From positions 1 through 28,281 of the forward strand of contig MU623609.1 in NCBI GenBank assembly GCA_025201765.1: a stretch of 28,281 nucleotides of DNA, in the 5' to 3' direction. The notes under the pieces were generated by a model, which made no database searches, was not told the DNA's origin, and worked only from the letters and a program-made list of their open reading frames with translations. This DNA comes from Daldinia sp. FL1419. Lineage: Eukaryota > Ascomycota > Sordariomycetes > Xylariales > Hypoxylaceae. Of this stretch, positions 19,674 through 28,281 are shown one piece after another. Every line of letters starts with the position of its first letter. Position 1 is the first letter of the stretch. The position numbers and the translations under genes are program-made.

Positions 19674-20433
19674 CCAGGATGAAGTCCAGTATATTATATT
19701 AAAACTTTCCAATAAATTACTATATGAAATTAATAAGAAATTGATAAGTAATTAATAAGTAATTGATAATAATTAATAAGAATTGATAAGGTGGTTGATA
19801 AGTTAATAAGGGGTAAAAAAACCATATTAAAAATTTAAAGTTTAAAAAAATATTTATAATTGGGTATATCCTTTTCATTAATAAGAATTTGAATTGATTA
19901 GATAGAAAAATAATTTATTTATTTTGAATATGAGCTTTAATAGCTCTTATAAGATATGCCTTAACCTTATACTTTTATTGTATAAAATTCTATGGTTTTA
20001 AAAATTAATAATTTTATTTTTAAGAATTTAAACTAATTAAATAAGAAAATAATTTTTGGAGATTTATTTATATTAAATAGGAGCTTTAATAATTTTTGTA
20101 GGATATATTTTACAATTTATTGTATAAATTTCTATAAAAAAATTAATGATTAGGTATATCCTAATTTGAATTAATCAAATAGGAAAATAATTTTTAGAAG
20201 TTTATTTATATTGAATAAAAGTTTTAATTAAATAAGAATTTTAAGTGAATAAGAGTTTAAATTGAATAAGAGTTTAAATTGAATAAAAACTTTAATTAAA
20301 TAGGAATTTTTGCAAAATATGCCCTAACCTTACATTTTCATTGTATAAAATTTTGTTAAAAATTAATAATTTTATATTTAAAAATTTAAACTAATTAAAT
20401 AAGAAAAATAATTTTTAAAAACCTATTTATATT
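19674..20433 (-). mobile_element. Family A fragment, reverse orientation, with right hairpin
   Basis: Hairpin CCAGGATGAAGTCCAG, tail of TTGATAAG/TTAATAAG repeats, the GGGGTAAAAAAACCATATTA block, and about four array units including a 17-bp submodule cluster near 20205-20305. It is cut at 20434 by the simple-repeat tail of the next B copy, suggesting B inserted into this A copy. Confidence 0.65.
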
Positions 20434-20678
20434 TATTTATTTATTTATTTATTACTACCCCGATTTACTTAGAATATATTATAAATATCTAATCCATTTT
20501 TTGATATTTATTTTAAATAGGAATTGTGTTCCGGAGAAAACCTACCCATTATTTATCTAAATAAACTACATTATTATAGTTTTGGTTTTATCCTATATTT
20601 TTATTAAAACTTACCTTCTAATAAAAATAATTAGATTTTAATATAAAAAAATATTTTATATGTTATAATATCAATTAT
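20434..20678 (-). mobile_element. Family B copy 6, 3' part (interrupted by family A)
   Basis: It begins TTTATTTATTTATTTATTAC and CCCGATTTACTTAGAATATA, keeps TTGTGTTCCGGAGAAAACC, and runs to GTTATAATATC, where family A starts at 20679. The B sequence resumes after 22299 with ATAAAATGGTG. The two pieces together restore B with only a few bases altered at the seam. Confidence 0.65.
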
Positions 20679-22299
20679 CCAGGACGAAGTCCGGTGTATT
20701 ATATTGAAATTCTTCTAATAAATTATTATATATAATTAATAAAAAATTAATAAATAATTAATAATAATTAATAAGAATTAATAAAAGTTAATAAGGGGTA
20801 AAAAAATCATATTAAAAATTTAAAATTTAAAAAAATATTTATAATTGGGTACATCCTTTTCATTAATAAGAATTTGAGTTGATTAAATAAAAAAATAATT
20901 TATTTATATTAAATATAAGTTTTAATAGCTCTTATAGGATATGCCTTAACCTTATATTTTTATTGTACGAAATTCTATGGTTTTAAAAATTAATAATTTT
21001 ATCCTTAAGAACATAAGTTGATCAAATAGGAAAATAATTTTTGGAAGTTTATTTATGTTGAATATGAACTTTAATTAAATAAAAGTTCTAATTAAATAAG
21101 AGCTTTAATTGAATAGGAATTCCTGTAGGATATACCTTAATCCTACATTTTTATCGTACAAATCTTTATAGAAAAATTAATGATTTTATGCTTGAGAAAT
21201 TGAGTTGATTAGATAGGAAAATAATTTTTAAAAACCTTTAATAATTTTTGCAAAATATGCCCTAACCCTATATTTTTATAATACAAATCTTTATAGAAAA
21301 ATTGATAATTTTATGCTTAAGAACTTGAGCTAATTAGACAAGAAAATAATTTCTAAGGAATTTTAATAGTTCTTATAGGATATGCTTTAACCTTACATTT
21401 TTATCGTACAAATCTCTATAGAAAAATTGATGATTCTATGCTTAAAAATTTGTGTTAATTAAATAGGAAAATAATATTTAAGGGTTTATTCATATTAAAC
21501 ATAAGTTCTAATTAAATAAGAACTTTAATTGAGCAGGAGCTCCTGCAGGATATACCCTGCAATTTTATTGTACAAATCTTTATTAAAAATTGACAATTTT
21601 ATACTTAAAAACTTAAATTAATCAAATTAAAATTAACACTTGAAAGTTTATATATTAAATAAAAACCTTTGTAATTTTATTGTATAAAGTTTTATAAAAA
21701 ATTAATAATTCTATATTTAAATACTTAAATTAATTAAATAGAAAATAATTTTTAGAGGTTTATTTATATTAAATAGGAGTTTTAATAATTTTTACAAAAT
21801 ATACCTTAATCTTATATTTTTATTGTATAAAGTTTTATAAAAAATTAACAATTCTATATTTAAGAACTTAAATTGATTAGATAAGAAAATAATTTTTGAA
21901 GGCTTATTTACATATTAAAAAGTAGTAGATTGGTGAACTTTGTCCTAACCTTATCACCCCAATTTATTACTATAGAAAATTAATGATTCTATATTTGAGA
22001 ACATATTTATATTTAAAAACATAAACTAATTAAATAAGAAAATAATTCTTAAAAGTTTATTAATATTTTAAAAAGCCTGTAGAAACCTTAGAAAGGTTAG
22101 TTCTATAGAAGCTAATAAAATCTTATAACTTTAATTACATAATTATACTATTTAATTATATAATTATATTATAATTTTATATAAGAACCTACCTTTAAAA
22201 AAAAAATAATAAATAATAAAAAAAATTTATATAATTAGGGTAACTTAGTTATAAAAATAATTAAAAAAGAAATTTAATTAAAAATATAAGAATAATTTT
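20679..22299 (-). mobile_element. Family A, complete single-unit copy of 1.62 kb with both termini
   Basis: It has all parts in reverse order: intact hairpin CCAGGACGAAGTCCGG (20679-20694), tail, GGGGTAAAAAAATCATATTA block, an array of about eight units (20870-22000), the reverse of the conserved left module (AGGTTAGTTCTATAGAAGC, TAAGAACCTACCTTTAAA) and left terminus AAGAATAATTTT (22288-22299). It sits inside a family B copy, which fixes both ends. There is no coding capacity. This is the best reference copy for defining the element. Confidence 0.7.
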
Positions 22300-23137
22300 A
22301 TAAAATGGTGTAATAGTAACCCATATATAGGGTAATAATAAAATCTAAAATAATTTTATTATTTTTTTTAATAAATAATAAAAATATTATTACATTATAA
22401 AGAAATTATTCTAAAAAAAGGCTAGGATATATATAATTTATATAAAATATAAATATATATAAATAATTTTATATCTTTATAAAAAATTATTATATATTTT
22501 TATTTTTATAATCCTTTTTTTAATATCATAATATTATATTTGTTTTTTAAAATGATTTAAAATAGTATTACTAACCTATAACCTTTTTTAATTAATTTTA
22601 ATCCTTTTTATATACCTTATTTACATTTTATAATATTATAATATAATATTATTATATTCGTTGCGTTTATAGTCCAATATTATTTCAAAAAATTTACTTT
22701 ATTTTTATATATATATTATATTAAGTAAAAGAAAGTTTATATATTTATAGGTGCTCTATTATCTCTCCAATATTATTCTATTATTAACCCTCTTTAAATA
22801 TTTTAATCCCTTTATAAGAAATTATTATAATATTTTGGATTTAATGTATTATTTTAATATTATATTATGTTAAGATTATAATCCCAATACAGTTACACAT
22901 TATAAAAATAATTTATTTATTAAAAATAAAGAATTGTACAAAAAGTGTGATTACGCCTTTCCGGTATAGTTCCAGGAATTAATTATTAAAGTTTTACTAT
23001 AACTCTTCCAAGATTTTTAAACCCTTAAAAAACTTATTAAAGAATTATTAATAATATTTAATAATTATTTTTATTATATTTAATCTTTTACTTATTAGAT
23101 CCATAATTTTCATATATTTTAACAATTTTGGGAAAAT
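22300..23137 (-). mobile_element. Family B copy 6, 5' part (resumes after family A)
   Basis: Collinear with 25440-26119 and then with 8095-8262, to a RIP-altered 5' end (CATATATTTTAACAATTTTG, GGAAAA). It keeps the CpG-containing run TATTCGTTGCGTTTATAGTC. Confidence 0.65.
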
Positions 23138-23378
23138 TATTTATTTTAATATTATTAATATTATAATTATCTTATAATATAACCTTATTCCATATTTATT
23201 CCACTAATATTTATTAATTATAATATAGGGTTTACAGAGGAATCAGCTTTGGAAGGAGGTGTATATATATTGTTTTATCCTTGGCAATCCATATTATCCC
23301 TATATATTATTGTTATAATAATCTTTCATTTAAAAGGTTTAATTAGTATTAAATATTTTATTATTTTTTAATAATAAT
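23138..23378. other. Unassigned stretch upstream of a possible broken gene
   Basis: AT-rich apart from a less mutated piece at 23228-23300 (GGGTTTACAGAGGAATCAGC, TTTGGAAGGAGGTG). In one plus frame (from 23228) this reads GFTEESALEGGVYILFYPWQ and stays open to about 23369, but the frame differs from that of the acidic relic downstream. Confidence 0.3.
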
Positions 23379-23820
23379 TTATTACAAATCTTTAATAACT
23401 TCCCAATATACCTAAATTCAAGCCCTGATAAGCATAACCTTCCGTTCGAAAATATACTTACTTTTATATAGGATTCCTTAATATATATAACCAAGGAAAG
23501 TGAGGAGGAGGACAAGGAAGCGGACGCGGAGGAGGATAATTCTGATAAGTACAATTCGGAGTAGGTGCAGCACAATCCCGGGTAGATATAATCCTTTTAA
23601 AAGATCCTATCAATATATTATTACTTATATCTTTCTATTTGATTATAGGTTTTTTTCATTTAATTTAAAGTTTTTAAAAATATTTATATTAAGTAAATTA
23701 TAATACTATTCTGTACATAAATAATTAAACCTATTTGAAAAACTAATGGACCATTAGTGGGGCTTTATTAAGATTGGATAATGCTTTTTTATAATCTGCA
23801 CTAGTTACCTATTTATATTT
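23379..23820 (+). pseudogene. Possible RIP-inactivated gene end with acidic tract, unidentified
   Basis: In one plus-strand frame the sequence reads LNSSPDKHNLPFENILTFI, a TAG, then DSLIYIT and the acidic run KESEEEDKEADAEEDNSDKY (about 23493-23552), a TAG, VQHNPG, another TAG, several more stops, and finally KTNGPLVGLY, a TAA and DWIMLFYNLH near 23739-23800. All stops are TAG, TAA or TGA, each one C-to-T step from CAG, CAA or CGA, as RIP would produce in coding sequence. Positions 23405-23585 keep near-normal G+C. No family is recognised. The opposite strand has an uninterrupted 79-codon serine-rich frame (23339-23575), which may be a by-product of the acidic codons, so the coding strand is uncertain. 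Confidence 0.3.
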
Positions 23821-23859
23821 AAAAGAATTATAAAAATCTAGAAGATTTAACTTTAAAAA

Positions 23860-24664
23860 AAAACTAATAAAATCTTTATAAAAGAATATTTATAATTTAA
23901 TTATTTTATACCAATTTAATAAAATCTTTAATAATTTTTACAGAATATGTTTTAACCTTATATTTTTATTATATAAAATTTTATAAAAAATTAATAATTT
24001 TATATTTAAAAATTTAAATTGATTAAATAAAAAAATAATTTTTAAAAATTTATTTATATTAAATAAAAATTTTAATTAAATAAGAATTTTTATAAGATAT
24101 ATCCTGTAATTTTATTATATAAAACTCTAAAAAAAATTAATAATTTAATATTTTTAAATTAATTAAATAAAAAATAATTTTTGAAGGCCTATATATTTTT
24201 TTTACTTATATTCTTATTATATGTGTTATTATTATTGAGCAATTATATATAATAATTTTTTTATTTAATTATTTTAATATTTTTTTAAAGATATAATTAT
24301 TTTATATTTTTAAATTTATATAATTTTTAATTATTATAAATTAATTAAAATATAAGGTATATTTTATAAGAATTATTTAAATTTTTATTTATTATAATTA
24401 AGAATTTAAGTTAATTAAATAAAAAAATAATTTTTAAAAATTTATTTATATATTAAAAAATTTATAGAAATTTTAAAAGAATAACTTTTATAAAAATTAA
24501 TAAAATTTTGCAATTTTAATTACATAATTATATTATAATTTTTTATAATCTTTTTTTTAAAAAAGAATTAAAAAATAAAAATAAAAAAAACCTTATGTAA
24601 TTAAGGTAATTTAATTATAAAAATAATTAAAAAAAAATTTAATTAAAAACATAAGAATAATTTT
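23860..24664 (-). mobile_element. Family A copy, reverse orientation, heavily eroded
   Basis: Two to three array units (landmarks TTATTATATAAAATTTTATA near 23970 and TTATTATATAAAACTC near 24112), an AT-rich interruption at about 24195-24355, the reverse left module (AATTACATAATTATATTATA, TAATCTTTTTTTTAA) and left terminus AAGAATAATTTT ending at 24664. C and G are nearly gone. Its left end faces that of the next family A copy, 91 bp away. Confidence 0.6.
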
Positions 24665-24755
24665 ATTGAAACTTTTTAGGAATCATTATAGGAAATTAAT
24701 AAAATTTTAATAAAATTTAAAATTACATTAAAATTTCAGATTAGGAATAATATTT
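24665..24755. other. Short spacer between two family A left ends
   Basis: Ninety-one bases separating head-facing family A copies. It reads GAAACTTTTTAGGAATCATT and onward; no match to other parts of the window is seen. Confidence 0.4.
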
Positions 24756-25192
24756 AAAATTATTCTTATATTTTTAATTAAATTTCTTTTTTAATTATTT
24801 TTATAATTAAGTCACCTTAATTACATAAGGTTTTCTTTAATTTTTTCTAATTTTTTTAAAAAGGAGGTTATAAAAAACTATAATATAATTATGTAATTAA
24901 AGTTATAAAATTTTATTAATCTTCATAAAACCAAGCTTTTTAAGGTTTTTATAAGTTTTTTAAAATATAAACAAACTTTCAAGAATTATTTTTTTATTTA
25001 ATTAATTTATATTTTTAAATATAAAATTATTAATTTTTATAACAATAAATCAAAATAACAAAGCCAAAACAAAATCCACCAATCTAATCCTTCTAATTAA
25101 AGTTTCTATAAGTTTTTTAATATATAAATAAGCTTGTAAGAGTTATTTTCTTATCTAATCAATTCAAATTTTCAAATATAAAATTAATAATT
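24756..25192 (+). mobile_element. Family A copy, left part (interrupted by family B)
   Basis: Left terminus AAAATTATTCTTATATTTTT, conserved module (GAGGTTATAAAAAACTATAA, TATAATTATGTAATTAAAG) and the first degenerate units, including AATCAAAATAACAAAGCC, the RIP form of the AAGTTGGGGTGATAGGGTTA element. It is broken at 25192 inside ATAAAATTAATAATTTTA by the B tail; the array resumes at about 26120. Confidence 0.65.
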
Positions 25193-26119
25193 TTATTTAT
25201 TTATTTATTTATTATTACTCCAATTTACCTAGAATATATTATAAATATCCGGTTTATCTTTTAATATTTGTTCTGGATAAAAAATTATATTCCAAAAAAA
25301 ACCTACTTATTACTTAATTAAATTATATTATTATAATTTTAATTTTATTTTATATTTTTATTAAAATTTACCTTTTAATAAAAATAATTAAACTTTAATA
25401 TAAAAAAATATTTTATATATTATAATATCTAAATTTTATAAAATAATATAATAATGGTCTAAATATAAAATAATAATAAAATCCAAAATAATTTCATTAT
25501 TTTTTTCAATAAATAATAAAAATGTTATTATATTATAAAAGAATTATTTTAAAAAAAGGTTAAGATATATATAATTTATATAAAATATAAATATATATGA
25601 ATAATTTTATATCTTTATAAAAAGCTATTATTTATTCTTATTTTTACAATTCTTTTTTTAATATTATAATATTATATTTATTTTTTAAAATGGTTTAAAA
25701 TAGTATTACCAATTTATAACCTTTTTTAATTAATTTTAATCTTTTTTATATATTTTATTTATATTTTATAATATTATAATATAATATTACCATATTTATT
25801 GTATTTATAATCCAATATTATTTCAAAAAATTTATTTTATTTTTATATATAGATTATATTAATTAAAAAAAAACTTATATATTTATAGGTATTCTATTAT
25901 TTCTCTAATTTTATTTTATTATTAATTTTCTTTAAATATTTTGGTCCTTTTGTTAGAAATTATTACAATATTCTGGATTTAATGTAATATTTTAATATTA
26001 TATTATGTTAAAATTATAATCTTAATATAATTATATAATATAAAAATAATTTACTTATTAAGGACGGGGAATTACATAAAGAGCGTGGCTACACCTTTCC
26101 GGCGCAGTTCCGGGAGTCA
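25193..26119 (-). mobile_element. Family B copy 7, about 0.93 kb, inserted in family A
   Basis: It runs from the TTTATTTATTTATTTATTAT tail and CTCCAATTTACCTAGAATAT to AATTACATAAAGAGCGTGGC, TACACCTTTCCGGCGCAGTT and CCGGGAG, where it is 5' truncated. Flanking A sequence (ATTAATAATTTT left, ATATTAATTTTTTT right) is similar on both sides and could be a short target-site duplication of about 10 bp. This is the longest uninterrupted B copy here and the reference for the family. Its last 80 bases are close to unmutated. Confidence 0.7.
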
Positions 26120-26648
26120 TAAAAAATATTAATTTTTTTATATAAAAATTTATACAATAAAATACAAGGCATATCCTGTAAAAATTATTAAAATTTTTAT
26201 TTAAGTTAATTAGATAAGAAAATAATTTTTAAGGGTTTATTTATGTGGAATAGAAGTTTTAATTAAATATAAAATTGTTAGTTTGCCATAAAATTTTGTA
26301 CAATAAAACTGCAAGGTATATCCTACAAAAATTCCTATTCAATTAAAACTTTTGTTTAATTAAAATTTTTATTTAATTAAAATTTATATTTAATGTATAG
26401 GTTTTTAAAAATTATTTTCTTATTTAATCAATTTAAGTTTTTAAATATAGAATTATTAGTTTTTGATAGAATTTTATATAATAAAATATAAGGTATATCC
26501 TACAAAAACTATTAAAGTTTTTATTTAATTAAAATTTATATTTAATATAAATAAACGCTCAAAAATTATTTTCCTATTTGATTAATGTAAATTTTGAAAT
26601 ATAAAATTATTAATTTTTAATAAAAATTTATATAATAAAATTGTAAGG
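26120..26648 (+). mobile_element. Family A copy, resumed array after family B, with a small internal inversion
   Basis: About three units continue in plus orientation (landmarks TTTATACAATAAAATACAAG at 26149, TTGTACAATAAAACTGCAAG at 26297). A short piece at about 26205-26265 (TTAGATAAGAAAATAATTTT, GAATAGAAGTTTTAATTAAA) is in the opposite orientation. No right end is present; family D starts at 26650. Confidence 0.6.
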
Positions 26649-26649
26649 T

Positions 26650-26987
26650 TGATGGTTGTATGATTTACGTGCCTTGATATGGCATATTATAATTAGGAAA
26701 TATTTATGTATTTAATGTTATATAAGAATAAGTTTCTCATTTTTTTTAAATAGTTTTTTTCTTTAAATAATTTTAATATATTAGTTTTATTTTTATTTAT
26801 TATTATTTTATTATTATTTTACTTTTATTGTATATATATATTTATTAATATTAATTAATGTTATTAAATAATTAATAATATAGATTAATAAGGTTAAAAG
26901 AATTATTATTATAATAATTTAAAAGTTTTTATTATAATAAAATAAATAATATTAATATTATATTTTTAAATTAATTTTATAAAGTGT
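26650..26987 (+). mobile_element. Family D copy 2, first part (interrupted by family B)
   Basis: It starts TGATGGTTGTATGATTTACG and matches the minus strand of 1813-1485 step by step: GGCATATTATAATTAGGAAA, GTTATATAAGAATAAGTTTC, AATTTTAATATATTAG, then ATTAATAAGGTTAAAAG. It stops at ATTAATTTTATAA, where family B is inserted, and resumes at about 27638. Confidence 0.65.
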
Positions 26988-27637
26988 ACATATGAAAGCG
27001 AAATGGGTTTTTCAAGGTAGCACCAAACTATGAACGCAACAGGTATGGTGGTATCATATTGCAATATTGCAAAATGTAAATAAGATATATAAGGAGGATT
27101 AAGATTAACTAAAAATGGCCACAAATTAGTAATACCATTTTAAACCATTTTAAAAAATAAATATAATATTATGATATTAAAAAAAGGATTATAAAAATAA
27201 AAATAAATAATAATTTTTCATAAAAATATAAAATTATTTATATATATTTATACTTTACATAAATTATATATATCCCAACCCTCCTCCAAAATAATTTTTT
27301 TACAATATAATAACGCTTTTATTATTTATAAAAGAAAATAATAAAACTATTTTGGACCTTGTTATTGCCCCACACCCAAGCCACTACTATACTATTTCAC
27401 GAAATTTAGGTATTATAACATATAAAATATTTTTCCATATTAAAGTTTAATTATTTCTATTAAAAAATAAATTTTAATAAAAATATAAGATAAAATTAAA
27501 ATTATAATAATATAATTTATTTAGATAAATAATAAGTAAATTCTTTCCAGAACATAATTCCTACCCAGAACAAATACCAAAAGATAGACTGGATACCTAT
27601 AATATATTCTAAGTAAATTGGGGTAATAATAAATAAT
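26988..27637 (+). mobile_element. Family B copy 8, 5' truncated, inserted in family D
   Basis: It starts near TGTACATATGAAAGCGAAAT and GGGTTTTTCAAGGTAGCACC, matching copy 2 from 8915, and ends GGATACCTATAATATATTCT, AAGTAAATTGGGGTAATAAT. It was cut into family D at a TTTATAATAAATAATT target that also supplies part of the simple tail. Confidence 0.7.
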
Positions 27638-28107
27638 TGTTATTTAATATTATTTAATTTTTAAGATATATATTTTCTTATATTTCCCTTTTTATTATTA
27701 TTTTTATCTTTCTTTTTAAATTTTATAATATTTTAATCTTGAAGTTTAGTATAAGTATAAGCCCAGATTATAGTTAATATTATTAATCCTATTTAAATAG
27801 AAAATATGGATATCTTTTATAAATTAATAAAATATTTATTTATTTAAATTTTAATATATTTTAATTAATTTAATTTAAAAATTATAAAATAAATAAATTT
27901 TAATATTTAATTAATAATATTTAAATAAAAAATAATTTGGGTATTGATGGTTTTAATAAATTTAGAAGTTATAAATTTAAATTATGTATATATATATATA
28001 TTTGATAAAATATTAATAAAATATAAAGAATATTTTAAAAAATTCATAATAAATAATTTTAATAATATATTATAAGTAATAAAAATAATATTATAAATAA
28101 TATTAAT
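27638..28107 (+). mobile_element. Family D copy 2, second part
   Basis: Collinear with the minus strand of about 1485-1010: TTATTTAATATTATTTAATT, TTTAAGATATATATTTT, TTTCCCTTTTTATTATTATT, ATGGATATCTTTTATAAATT, TTGATGGTTTTAATAAATTT and the TATATATATATATTTGAT run. It stops at AATATTAAT where family A begins (28108). The equivalent in copy 1 goes on with AATATTAATATAAAAGAATA. Confidence 0.65.
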
Positions 28108-28281
28108 AAAATTATTCTTATATTTTTAATTAAATTTCTTTTTTAATTATTTTTATAACTAAATTACCCTAATTATATAAGGTTTTTTTTATTTTTATTT
28201 TTTAATTTTTTTTTTAAAAAAAAAATTACAAAAAATTATAATATAATTATGTAATTAAAATTACAAAATCTTATTAATTTT
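28108..28281 (+). mobile_element. Family A copy, left end, cut by the window edge
   Basis: AAAATTATTCTTATATTTTT at 28108, the TTATAACTAAATTACCCTAA block, a T-rich tract and TATAATTATGTAATTAAAAT follow the family A left module exactly. It is inserted in family D copy 2 and continues beyond the window. Confidence 0.7.

Noticed and set aside
20679..22299. Firm assignment of family A to Helitrons
   Set aside because: The hairpin and lack of target duplication fit, but there is no canonical TC start, CTRR end or internal hairpin-to-end spacing, and no Rep/helicase remnant.
23500..23703. 67-codon plus-strand arginine-rich frame
   Set aside because: A shifted reading of the GAGGAGGAC-type acidic tract; the frame with glutamate and aspartate is more plausible.
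1..28281. Mitochondrial or apicoplast origin because of the high A+T
   Set aside because: No rRNA, tRNA or respiratory-chain gene can be seen, and dispersed nested repeats with CpA-to-TpA changes fit nuclear RIP better.

Overview
This 28.3 kb window is extremely AT-rich (roughly 15-20% G+C by eye). It has no intact protein-coding gene, no rRNA, no tRNA and no CRISPR array that I can support. It is built almost entirely from decayed copies of a few repeat families. Related copies differ mainly by C-to-T and G-to-A changes, chiefly CpA to TpA and TpG to TpA, with CpG often spared. That is the signature of repeat-induced point mutation (RIP), so the most likely source is a filamentous ascomycete and an AT-rich heterochromatic block, possibly pericentromeric or subtelomeric. 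I cannot name the species.

Four repeat classes explain most of the window. Family A is an element of about 1.6-2.3 kb. It has a conserved left end (AAAATTATTC...), an internal tandem array with a unit of about 140 bp, a TTATTAATT-type tail, and a right-terminal hairpin (plus-strand form CCGGACTTCGTCCTGG). Family B is about 1.05 kb. All its copies share a 3' end followed by a (TAAA)/(TAA) simple-repeat tail, while their 5' ends vary, as in a 5'-truncated non-LTR retrotransposon (LINE or SINE). Family D is about 1.46 kb with long terminal inverted repeats. Two further short inverted-repeat elements lie at 13.9-14.7 kb (TA-flanked, pogo/mariner-like ends, with crossed arms) and 17.66-18.02 kb.

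Layout: 1-352 unassigned; 353-1813 family D; 1814-2235 unassigned, with a G+C-normal island that resembles a promoter; 2240-2643 family A fragments; 2644-8262 a family B copy split by a tandem dimer of family A (3211-7778); 8263-12690 family A fragments in both orientations with one B copy; 12691-13838 unassigned; 13925-14693 crossed inverted-repeat elements; 14800-15410 A-end fragments, a CpA-rich island without RIP, a T25 tract and a 9-bp satellite; 15411-17274 unassigned; 17275-18625 two B copies flanking a small inverted-repeat element; 18626-19354 unassigned; 19355-23137 B copies nested with A; 23138-23860 unassigned, with a possible RIP-killed gene end; 23860-26648 two A copies, left end to left end, with B inserted; 26650-28107 family D split by B; 28108-28281 the start of another A copy.

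The nesting gives a relative history: A is inserted into B (twice), B into A, and B into D. A and B were therefore probably active over overlapping periods, before or between rounds of RIP. Mutation is strand-coordinated in tracts: neighbouring blocks lost almost all C or almost all G, and the direction changes even inside one element.
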